A stretch of DNA of 31,347 nt, from contig JAYVSS010000155.1 of NCBI GenBank assembly GCA_043775075.1, positions 1 through 31,347 of the forward strand, given 5' to 3'. Position numbers and translations under genes: made by a program. The notes below the pieces were generated by a model. That model had not been told where the DNA came from and did no database searches. It saw nothing but the letters and a program-made list of their open reading frames with translations. Source of the stretch: JANLQX01 sp043775075. GTDB lineage: Bacteria; Actinomycetota; Acidimicrobiia; Acidimicrobiales; JANYDT01. Below, piece after piece: positions 8,440 through 15,344 of this stretch; positions within the stretch are counted from its first letter, which is position 1, and every line of letters starts with the position of its first letter.

Positions 8440-8484
8440 GACGTTGCCGACGTTGTCGACGTTGCCGACGTTGCCGACGTTGCC
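8440..8484. repeat. 9-bp tandem array GACGTTGCC, five units
   Basis: Five consecutive units, one with a T substitution (GACGTTGTC). It sits between the start of the Rieske remnant and the first recognisable part of the SoxR remnant. No spacers, so not a CRISPR. Confidence 0.9.
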
Positions 8485-8493
8485 GACGACGAT

Positions 8494-8790
8494 GGACTTC
8501 GATGGCATGCTCACGATGCGATTCGGCGAGTTTCGTTTATCGAGGCGGCGCAACTCGTCGGACTACGGCTGGGAGATGGAGCCGACCAAGTCGGCGTGTG
8601 GAGGAGATCGCCGAGGCGTTGGCCTCGCTCCCAAAATCACGCACGCCGTCTCGGCGCGACTGGGAACGGCTGGCCACCGCCTGGCAGCCATCCTCGACGA
8701 GCGCATCGTCGCGCTCAACCGACTACGCCAGCAGCTTGGTTCGTGCATCGGTTGCGGGTGCCTTTCGCTTGACACCTGTGGGTTGGTCCA
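8494..8790 (+). pseudogene. SoxR (MerR-family redox regulator), frameshifted and truncated remnant
   Basis: Three consecutive pieces of SoxR appear in three different frames: WHAHDAIRRVSFIEAAQLVGLRL (8500-8570), then VEEIAEALASLPKSRTP with RRDWERLATAW (8598-8686), then RLAAILDERIVALNRLRQ and the iron-sulphur motif CIGCGCLSLDTC (about 8678-8779). The order and content match the second half of SoxR: dimerisation helix then the four-cysteine [2Fe-2S] site CxxCxC..C. The N-terminal DNA-binding helix-turn-helix is missing; in its place is the 9-bp array. With two frameshifts and no N-terminus it cannot make a functional regulator. Intact SoxR senses redox-cycling compounds and activates its target genes. 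Confidence 0.75.
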
Positions 8791-8994
8791 GAACGCCCTC
8801 ACGCCGAACGCAGCGAGACACCGCCCGCTTGTGCGCCATCCCGACACCGACCATCGCGTAGACGTTCCTACGACGGCGACCCCTGCACCCCGCTCAATCG
8901 GCGAAGCGCAGGCAAGGCATGGCTGGGGGACGGCACGAGTGGCCTCTCGCTGAAGGACAATGCAGCAGCACCGCTTAACGACATCTCGCAACTT

Positions 8995-9285
8995 TTACTG
9001 GTCCTTCGGGTGGGGCGGTGGCGAGGAAGTAACTTCCTCCCTTGAGTTCGAGTTTTGACCAGTTCCGGCTGGCGGCTTCGAGTCGCTCGTTCTGCTTCCT
9101 AGAGTTCCGTCGATCAGTACTGGTTCTTGGCCTTCGGGAACGACAGCGAACGTTGTTGGCGAAGGCGCAAAGCTACCGAGTCCGTTGTGTTCGAATCGCA
9201 CGAGCAGGGTTACGGTCTTTTTGGAGGCATACGGCACCCCGGTCGCGGCGCGCAACGGGCGTTGCTCGGGGTGCTCGATCGCCAC
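8995..9285 (-). CDS. Possible hypothetical protein in decay zone
   Basis: A 96-residue open frame starting at GTG 9285, with the frame open upstream to near the dnaE2 stop (in-frame text such as ALVSPWNQPGKSADR). The first 65 residues (AIEHPEQRPLRAATGV, ASKKTVTLLVRFEHNG, TTFAVVPEGQEPVLIDG) look protein-like; the last 30 are Ser/Pro-rich and degenerate. I do not recognise the family. It is flanked by pseudogenes and has no good ribosome site, so it may be another remnant. Confidence 0.3.
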   Translation of the reverse strand: MAIEHPEQRPLRAATGVPYASKKTVTLLVRFEHNGLGSFAPSPTTFAVVPEGQEPVLIDGTLGSRTSDSKPPAGTGQNSNSREEVTSSPPPHPKDQ

Positions 9286-9353
9286 GCGATCAGCGGACTT
9301 CCCCGGCTGATTCCATGGGGAAACCAGAGCCGCCGGTCGACTAATTCTGAGCT

Positions 9354-12300
9354 CTAACGAAAGTCCCGTGAGGGGCCGGGGCGGACGTCGAGGGTGAGCA
9401 GTTCGATGCGGTCGGCAATGAGGTTGAGGACGACGCCGGGCGGTCCGTCGATTGGAGTGGGTTCACGCGATCCGTTGCCAGCGACCTTGGCGATGCCGGT
9501 CTGGTGGAGTGAAGTACCACCGACGACTTGGGCTTGATCGCGAACGGCCATTCGGGGGGTCTCCGTTCGTTCCAAGATTCCGCGCACGATCAAGGCCGCC
9601 GCGCCGCGGGCGGTGCGCTTGTACCGGTCCCACAGTCCCTTGGAGCAGATGACGTTGATGAGGCCGGACTCGTCTTCGAGGTTAAGGAACGTGGTGCCGC
9701 CCGCCGTCTGCGGACGTTGGCGATGGGTGACGACGCCCGCCACCCGCACCCTGGTGCCGTGAGCGACATCGCGCAGTTGGTCGGAGGCCATGATGCCCTG
9801 GGCTTGGAGTCGTTCACGGACTAGCAGCATCGGGTGAGTGCCGGGCGTGACCCCGGTGGCCCACAGATCCGAGGCCATCGTCTCACCCACCGAAAGGCCG
9901 GGCAGGGTGGGAGCGTCGAGGCCGGTGACGATGCCGTCGAGTCGATCGGCGCCCATGTTCGCCATGGCCCCGGCCGCCCACAGGGCGCGTCGACGATCGA
10001 GCCCGAAGCAGCCGAATGCCCCAGCGGTGGCCAACGCCTCGAGAGCGGGCTTGGGCACGGGCGCACCGAGGCGCAGACTCACCCGCTGGACGAAATCGGT
10101 GAGCCCGATGAACGGGCCGGGGGTGGTATCGGAACCGGGAGGTGGTTGGGTCCGGGCGGCGACGATGTGCTCAGCCAGTGCGGTACCAACCGAACGCACC
10201 TCGGCCAACCCCAGCCGCACCGCCGGTTGCGTCGTTGGATACCCCCGCTCGTCACGCAACCCTGTTTCTGGGTGGTCAGCCGTTTCTAGGTGGTCAGAAC
10301 CGCGAATATGACCGCCATCCCCCCCAACGCACTCAGGCCACCCAGAACGCTCGGGCCATTCGCAGGTGGCGCGGACGAGGCTGGCGTTGACGTCGGGGGC
10401 GAGCGTGGGCACGCCGTGACGACGGGCGTCGGCAGTCAGCGATTGCGGCGAGTAGAAACCCATCGGCTGAGCCTGAAGGAGGGCGGCGCAAAACGCCGCC
10501 GGGTAGTGATGCTTCATCCAACAACTGGCGTAGACAAGATAGGCGAAGCTCACCGAATGGCTTTCCGGGAAGCCGTAGTTGGCGAAGGCGGCGAGCTTGT
10601 CGTAAATGATCTCGCACGTGGCATCGTCGATACCGTTTGTACGCATACCTTCATACAGGCGCGCCTTGAGCCGCTCCATTCGCTCATTCGATCGCTTCGA
10701 TCCCATGGCTTGGCGAAGCTGGTCGGCCTCCGACGGCGTGAACCCGGCCACGTCGATGGACATTTGCATCAGCTGCTCTTGGAACAGCGGGATGCCGAGT
10801 GTTTTCTTCAACGACTTCTCCAGCAACGGATGCAGGTAGGTCACCGGTTCGAGCCCGTTGCGTCGACGAATATACGGGTGCACCGACCCACCCTGAATCG
10901 GCCCCGGACGGATCAGCGCCACCTCCACTACTAGGTCGTAAAACACGCGCGGCTGCAGGCGAGGCAGCGTGGCCATCTGCGCCCGGCTCTCGATCTGAAA
11001 CACCCCGACCGTGTCCGCTCGACAGATCATCTCGTACACGTCGTCTTCCTGCGGAATCTGCGACAACTCCACCACCGTCCCATGAAACTCTTGGATCAGG
11101 TCCACGCAATAATGCAGCGCGCTTAACATTCCGAGACCAAGCAAATCGAACTTCACCAAACCCGCCGCCGCACAGTCGTCCTTGTCCCACTGCAACACCG
11201 TCCGCAACGGTGTACTCGTCTCCACACTCCCACCCCCCGCCCGATTCCGTCTCGACAACGCCCCCGTCCCGACGTGCGAAGCCGCCGACACCGCGAGCGG
11301 CGGGGTGGCACCGGTGGGGCCCCCAGCGCGAGGACTGGAGCGAAGCGAAGCCCGCAGTCCTGGGGTGTCCGGTGACAGGACCCCGAAGCGTTCACCAGTG
11401 CTGGAGTCGGAGACGAGAGCATCGTTGTGGATCGACAACCGACCCCACTCGATGGGAACGACTTCAACGACGGGCCGGTCGCAAATAACCATACCCCCGG
11501 AGTGAATGCCGAGGTGACGGGGAAAGTCCTCGACCTCAGCCGCTAATGCGAGGACGGCCTCCGGGATGTCTGTGGCGGGGTCCTCAGCAGTGGCCCGTAC
11601 GCGACCCCAGCCGTCTACCTGCTTGCCCCAAGCGTCGAGTTGGCCGGGAGCGTGACCAAGGGCCTTTCCCATGTCTCGCACGGCCGAACGGGCACGATAG
11701 GTGATCACGTTGGCGACCTGGGCGGCATTCTCCCGTCCATATCGTGCGTACACATACTGAATGACTTCCTCGCGACGATCGCTCTCGATATCGATGTCGA
11801 TGTCCGGCGGACCATCGCGTTCGGGCGACAGGAACCGTTCGAAGAGTAGGCCGAGACTCACGGCGTCGGCGTTGGTCACGCCGAGGGCGTAACAGACGGC
11901 CGAGTTCGCTGCACTCCCTCGTCCTTGACAGTAGATATTGGACCGACGACAGAACTCAACCAGATCCCACACCACGAGGAAGTACCCGGCAAACCCGAGG
12001 TACTCGATGAGGGCGAGTTCGTGCTCGATCTGGCGATACGCGCCGGGCACCCGCTCGGAGTCCTCCCCAGCAACCGTACCCGGCGCTCCTTTGCGATGAC
12101 CGTATCGACGCAGCGCGCCGTCTTCGGTCAGCCGCCGAAGGAACGCCATCTCCGACAGACCACCAGGACACGGATAGGGCGGCAGGTTGGGCGCCACCAA
12201 CTTGAGGTCGAAGGCGCAGTCCTGGGCAATTTCCGCCGCCCGCGCCACAGCTCCCGGGTACCGAGCAAGTCGACGCGCCATCTCAGCCCCACTGCGCAGA

Positions 12301-13673
12301 TGGGCACCTGCGGCGGCAGGAAGCCACGGATCGATTTCGTCGAGACTGCGACGGGCCCGCACGGCGGCGAGTGCAGTGGCAAGAGGGCGACGGGCCGGAT
12401 TGGCATAGTGCACATTTCCGGTGGCGATCAGATCAACATCTGCGCGCATAGCAAGTGCAGCGAGACCGTCGTTACGAACGGAATCAAGCGGGTCGTTGTG
12501 ATCCCACAACTCAACCACCACGTTGGTACGTCCGAACAGATCGATGAGCCGGTCGAGTTCTCTTGCCGCGGCTCGTGGACCATGGTCGATAAGGGCGCGG
12601 GGGACGGCTCCTTTGCGACATCCGGTGAGAACCCGCCAATGTCCTCGGTCGCTCCCGTCCAGAGTGTTACGCGCGCTGGTTATCTGAGCACGTAGTTGTT
12701 GACGAGCCCACGCGGCTGGGTGCCTCGCCGCAGCTGCTTGGAGCGCGGCGGCATCCGCGGTGGACTGGTGCAGCGGAGTAACCCGGAGCACCGGATCGAT
12801 GTCCGCATGGCTCGACGCAGCGAACCCAGCGAACCCAGCGAACCCAGCAAGGCCTGCGAACCCGGCAAGGCCTGCGAGCACGGCGTCGCCGCTGACCAAC
12901 GACTCGGGTGCGGGGCCACGGGTGAGGGCCTCGTGGAACGGTACGGTCGACCCTTCGCTCAGGGCGGCCAACTGTTCCAGCATCAGCCTCGGCGCCCCCT
13001 TCTCCCCGGCGGCGAGATGGGCGGCGGCGATCGCTCGCGACAGGCGCCCGTAGCCCACCGGGTCGGCGGCGAGGATCACCAGGTGATCGCCGTGGGGGTC
13101 GGCGTCCCCCACTCGCTGGACGGCCGATGAATCGAGATGCAGCGTGAGTTCGGCCCCGAACACCGTGGCCAGACCGTGGGCCCGGGCGGCCTCGGCGAAG
13201 CGGACGACGCCGTAGAGGCCGTCGTGATCGGTCAGCCCGAGGGCGGTAAGACCGAGCCGGACGGCCTCCTCGACCAACTCCTCGGGATGCGAGGCCCCAT
13301 CGAGAAAGGAGAAGTTGGAGTGGCAGTGCAGCTCGGCATACGGGGTCGTCTCCGGGTCCCGGCCCTGCTCACGGGGGGCGACGTAGGTCTGACGTTGGCG
13401 GGACCAGGCGGGGGAGTCGCCGGCATTAGCTCCGGGTGGACGGGGATCAACGCGACCAGGCACCCCCTCCCCGACCGGCTGGACAACCCGGAGATTGGGC
13501 GCGCTACTGTTGGGAACAGACGTTCGGGACTCAGCCACTTGGGTTGGGTCTCCGGGGTTCCGGTCCAACGCCTCGTCAGCACGTCGGTTCGGTCCCCCGG
13601 AGTTCGGTCGACGTCCGTCAGACAGCCGGGCGTTGAGCTCCGACCAAGTCTTCGGCCCGTTCGACCATCCCAT
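9354..13673 (-). CDS. dnaE2: Error-prone DNA polymerase DnaE2 (ImuC)
   Basis: A 1439-residue C-family polymerase acting in SOS-induced translesion synthesis with ImuA' and ImuB. The start MGWSNGPKTWSELNARL matches the actinobacterial DnaE2 N-terminus and follows a LexA box. The PHP domain begins at 112 (ELHCHSNFSFLDG, GLTDHDGLYG). The palm holds the catalytic pair in PPDIDIDIE (Asp624, Asp626) and the third Asp in KFDLLGLG (Asp843). Finger and HhH regions follow (VGVFQIESRAQM, ALIRPGPIQGG, ANYGFPESHS), then an OB fold (1308-1352) and the SRDFR end typical of DnaE2. Usual length is about 1050-1100, so about 340 residues are extra: an N-terminal linker (about 20-108), 239-342, 747-822 and 1101-1147, all low-complexity. 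The second contains a 9-bp-repeat-encoded Ala-Gly-Phe run. Catalytic residues are intact, so it is probably functional. Confidence 0.95.
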   Translation of the reverse strand: MGWSNGPKTWSELNARLSDGRRPNSGGPNRRADEALDRNPGDPTQVAESRTSVPNSSAPNLRVVQPVGEGVPGRVDPRPPGANAGDSPAWSRQRQTYVAPREQGRDPETTPYAELHCHSNFSFLDGASHPEELVEEAVRLGLTALGLTDHDGLYGVVRFAEAARAHGLATVFGAELTLHLDSSAVQRVGDADPHGDHLVILAADPVGYGRLSRAIAAAHLAAGEKGAPRLMLEQLAALSEGSTVPFHEALTRGPAPESLVSGDAVLAGLAGFAGLAGFAGFAGFAASSHADIDPVLRVTPLHQSTADAAALQAAAARHPAAWARQQLRAQITSARNTLDGSDRGHWRVLTGCRKGAVPRALIDHGPRAAARELDRLIDLFGRTNVVVELWDHNDPLDSVRNDGLAALAMRADVDLIATGNVHYANPARRPLATALAAVRARRSLDEIDPWLPAAAGAHLRSGAEMARRLARYPGAVARAAEIAQDCAFDLKLVAPNLPPYPCPGGLSEMAFLRRLTEDGALRRYGHRKGAPGTVAGEDSERVPGAYRQIEHELALIEYLGFAGYFLVVWDLVEFCRRSNIYCQGRGSAANSAVCYALGVTNADAVSLGLLFERFLSPERDGPPDIDIDIESDRREEVIQYVYARYGRENAAQVANVITYRARSAVRDMGKALGHAPGQLDAWGKQVDGWGRVRATAEDPATDIPEAVLALAAEVEDFPRHLGIHSGGMVICDRPVVEVVPIEWGRLSIHNDALVSDSSTGERFGVLSPDTPGLRASLRSSPRAGGPTGATPPLAVSAASHVGTGALSRRNRAGGGSVETSTPLRTVLQWDKDDCAAAGLVKFDLLGLGMLSALHYCVDLIQEFHGTVVELSQIPQEDDVYEMICRADTVGVFQIESRAQMATLPRLQPRVFYDLVVEVALIRPGPIQGGSVHPYIRRRNGLEPVTYLHPLLEKSLKKTLGIPLFQEQLMQMSIDVAGFTPSEADQLRQAMGSKRSNERMERLKARLYEGMRTNGIDDATCEIIYDKLAAFANYGFPESHSVSFAYLVYASCWMKHHYPAAFCAALLQAQPMGFYSPQSLTADARRHGVPTLAPDVNASLVRATCEWPERSGWPECVGGDGGHIRGSDHLETADHPETGLRDERGYPTTQPAVRLGLAEVRSVGTALAEHIVAARTQPPPGSDTTPGPFIGLTDFVQRVSLRLGAPVPKPALEALATAGAFGCFGLDRRRALWAAGAMANMGADRLDGIVTGLDAPTLPGLSVGETMASDLWATGVTPGTHPMLLVRERLQAQGIMASDQLRDVAHGTRVRVAGVVTHRQRPQTAGGTTFLNLEDESGLINVICSKGLWDRYKRTARGAAALIVRGILERTETPRMAVRDQAQVVGGTSLHQTGIAKVAGNGSREPTPIDGPPGVVLNLIADRIELLTLDVRPGPSRDFR
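12817..12876. repeat. 9-bp tandem array inside dnaE2
   Basis: Units of AACCCAGCG and variants (AACCCAGCA, AGGCCTGCG, AACCCGGCA) on the plus strand; dnaE2, read on the minus strand, decodes it as a Gly-Phe/Leu-Ala run at residues 266-286. It lies within an insertion absent from ordinary DnaE2. Confidence 0.9.
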
Positions 13674-13686
13674 AACCACACCGTAG

Positions 13687-13700
13687 CAAACATATGTTTG
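13687..13700 (-). promoter_or_regulatory. LexA (SOS) box of dnaE2
   Basis: CAAACATATGTTTG is a perfect 14-bp palindrome with the AACATATGTT core of actinobacterial LexA boxes. It ends 13 bases before the dnaE2 ATG, where bound LexA would block transcription initiation. The flanking bases deviate from the ideal CGAAC, so binding may be weaker than at imuA'. Confidence 0.8.
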
Positions 13701-13776
13701 GTTGTCTAGGGCCTCCTGCAGCACCAGCAACCCACCCGAAGAATCAGCCAGAAGCCAGCGCTCTCCATCGGTAGGG

Positions 13777-13782
13777 TACGTT
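13777..13782 (+). promoter_or_regulatory. Putative -10 (TACGTT) of a leaderless promoter
   Basis: TACGTT ends 6 bases before ATG 13789 of the PH-like protein; no Shine-Dalgarno is visible. Confidence 0.5.
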
Positions 13783-13788
13783 CACCCA

Positions 13789-14178
13789 ATGAGCGTGACC
13801 GTCACCGTGAACGAAGAATTCATCGAGATCGATCTCACCGGGATAGATGCTGTGCTGGCCCTCCGACGGCATCTTCGTGTTTCGCGGGCGAACGTGGCCC
13901 ATGTCGATGTACGCAGCGTGCGTGAGGCGAAGGAGAACCTCGGCCTACGCATCGGCGGCGGCTACTTCCCGGGGCGGCTCGCCACCGGCCACTTTCTGTC
14001 GCGCCGAGGATTGAAGGGGCGGCAGTTCTGGAGCGTCTATCGAGACACCGAGGTACTGGTGATCGATCTCGTCGAGGGAAACCTCCGACGCATCGTCCTC
14101 CAAACACCGGAGCGGTCGGCGTTGGCGCTCCGGATTCGCGCCATAAGCCCAAGTACCAACAAAAGCGCGTCCAAATAG
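13789..14178 (+). CDS. Small PH-like domain protein of unknown function
   Basis: A 129-residue soluble protein resembling a widespread actinobacterial family of about 120 residues. Typical features are an N-terminal beta strand pair, GIDAVLALRRHLRVSRANVAHVDV (residues 18-41), the glycine-rich LRIGGGYFPGRLATGHFLSRRG turn (56-76), FWSVYRDTEVLVIDLVEG (83-100) and RRIVLQTPERSALALRIRAI at the end. The strand-rich pattern ending in a helix suggests a PH-like fold; I infer this from pattern only. Function is unknown. The stop codon lies inside the left arm of a 60-base imperfect palindrome. It is divergent from dnaE2, with both promoters in the 115-base gap. Confidence 0.65.
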   Translation: MSVTVTVNEEFIEIDLTGIDAVLALRRHLRVSRANVAHVDVRSVREAKENLGLRIGGGYFPGRLATGHFLSRRGLKGRQFWSVYRDTEVLVIDLVEGNLRRIVLQTPERSALALRIRAISPSTNKSASK

Positions 14179-14224
14179 CCGGATTCGTCGGTTTGACCCG
14201 CCAAATCGGCTTACTTGGACGCGC
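14165..14224. repeat. 60-base imperfect palindrome (27-base arms)
   Basis: Outer 10 bases are perfect (GCGCGTCCAA / TTGGACGCGC); over 27 bases per arm 21 positions pair, around a 6-base loop. On the minus strand the hairpin is followed by TTTT, like a terminator facing left; on the plus strand it is followed by AAAA. It overlaps the PH-like gene stop. Confidence 0.75.
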
Positions 14225-14246
14225 AAAACCAACGACTTGCGCCGAG

Positions 14247-14570
14247 ATGGCTGCGGCCACGATGGACAACGTGTTTGGCCCGCAGACCAACGTGTATCGC
14301 ATCGCCAACAAGATGTTTGCGTTGGTCAACACCGACGGCACCGGCATGGCCACGCTGAAGACGCTGCCCGACGAGGGCGACGCTCTCCAAGCGAAGTATC
14401 CATCGATTACCGGCGGGCACTACATGAACAAGCGGCATTGGCTCACCGTTGATCTTGCTGGCGACGTGCCTGCCGCTGAACTATGCGAGCTTGTCACCGA
14501 GTCATACCGTCTGGTGTTCGAGTCGCTGCCGAAGAAGCGTCGGGCGGAGATTCACGCCAACAACGTTTGA
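14247..14570 (+). CDS. MmcQ/YjbR family protein
   Basis: A 107-residue protein of the MmcQ/YjbR family (double-wing-like CyaY fold, predicted DNA-binding, function unproven). Diagnostic segments are VFGPQTNVYRIANKMFALV (residues 9-27; the family's FGPET..KVxGKMFAL), LKTLPDEGDALQAKYPSI, the GGHYMNKRHWLTVDL block (55-69, the family signature HLNKRHWNTV) and LVTESYRLVFESLPKKRRAEI. The N-terminal helix that usually precedes GAT is missing from this start; an upstream TTG at 14193 would add 18 residues (ending TTCAEMAAAT) that could supply it, but it falls within the palindrome. Start is therefore uncertain. Ends 20 bases from the convergent ykgJ-like gene. Confidence 0.85.
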   Translation: MAAATMDNVFGPQTNVYRIANKMFALVNTDGTGMATLKTLPDEGDALQAKYPSITGGHYMNKRHWLTVDLAGDVPAAELCELVTESYRLVFESLPKKRRAEIHANNV

Positions 14571-14590
14571 CTCTCCCCCTCAAGACTCGA

Positions 14591-15187
14591 TCAGCCTTCA
14601 ACGAATCGTTGACGGAGTTCGACGGCGAGAACTGCAAGCTGTGTGGTGGTCCGAGGCCGAGCCTCCTCCGATGATTCATCTGTATACGTACGATCACGCA
14701 AGGCAACGGCGGCGGCACGTACTGCTTCGTGACGAACTTGCGATGCGGTCGTGTCGTAGGTGAATTGCCAGCGCTTTGCTTGTTCAGCAATCAGCGTCTT
14801 GCTCTCGTCGTCATCGGGAAACACGTCGGCGGCGGCGAACACTCGACAGTCGTATGTCCGGCACGTCCGCGGCCGGTCTTCGTAGATCGAGCACTGGTTG
14901 TTTACCAGCATCGGACAGTGACCGTGCTCGTTGTACCCGAGAAGGACGTGTCCTTTCGGCATCCGCGGCGCCGGGAACAGCAACGCCTTCGGGATGCGCT
15001 GCAGCGTCGTTGTCTCCGTCGGCTTGATATGAATGAACTGCGACGAGGTGCAGCAGGCGGTACAGGTCCCGCAGGCGACGTCGGACTCGCCCTCGCTGCG
15101 TATCGCCGCATCGATCGAAATCAACCAGGCGGAGAACTCGCCGGCGTCAAGCGAGTCGTCGCCAGCAGGGCCATCGTGCGTCATCAC
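14591..15187 (-). CDS. YkgJ-family cysteine cluster protein
   Basis: A 198-residue protein with the zinc/iron-chelating Cys-cluster domain of the YkgJ family. Eight cysteines fall at the expected places: Cys39, 42, 45, 46 (CGTCTACC), Cys91 (HCPML), Cys99 (QCSIYEDRP), Cys109 and Cys114 (RTCRTYDC). The phrase CSIYEDRPRTCR is the family signature. The C-terminal 60 residues are helical and polar. A metal-binding role is known for the family; the process served is not. Start is GTG 15187, because a TAAGAT -10 lies exactly 6 bases before it; an in-frame ATG follows immediately at 15184. The final tail converges on the MmcQ gene. Confidence 0.85.
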   Translation of the reverse strand: MMTHDGPAGDDSLDAGEFSAWLISIDAAIRSEGESDVACGTCTACCTSSQFIHIKPTETTTLQRIPKALLFPAPRMPKGHVLLGYNEHGHCPMLVNNQCSIYEDRPRTCRTYDCRVFAAADVFPDDDESKTLIAEQAKRWQFTYDTTASQVRHEAVRAAAVALRDRTYTDESSEEARPRTTTQLAVLAVELRQRFVEG

Positions 15188-15193
15188 CGCATG

Positions 15194-15199
15194 ATCTTA
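15194..15199 (-). promoter_or_regulatory. Putative -10 (TAAGAT) of a leaderless promoter
   Basis: TAAGAT on the minus strand ends 6 bases before GTG 15187 of the YkgJ-family gene. Confidence 0.5.
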
Positions 15200-15291
15200 G
15201 AGACCCACCGAATTTCGAAGACTCAGGCGGGCGTCAAAGACCCAGGCGGGGAGTTCCGTCGCTGGTCTTTCACGCCACGATCGGTCTTCAA

Positions 15292-15332
15292 ACGCCGACG
15301 CCGCGCCACGCCGCGCGACGCCGACGCCGCGC
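15292..15332. repeat. 15-bp direct repeat in the MFS-ykgJ gap
   Basis: ACGCCGACGCCGCGC occurs at 15292-15306 and 15318-15332. Just downstream, GAAACGCTA is repeated at 10-base spacing up to the MFS stop. Otherwise the 157-base gap holds only the ykgJ promoter. Confidence 0.75.
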
Positions 15333-15344
15333 ACGGACGAAACG

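Noticed and set aside
8440..8484. CRISPR array
   Set aside because: Units are 9 bp, contiguous and without spacers; no cas-like gene is nearby. The same applies to the other arrays.
8302..8553. A minus-strand reading with Gly-Asn-Val repeats as a separate protein
   Set aside because: The repeat is the 9-bp array read through; the frame then runs into the Rieske N-terminus before losing the frame. It is better explained as decayed DNA.
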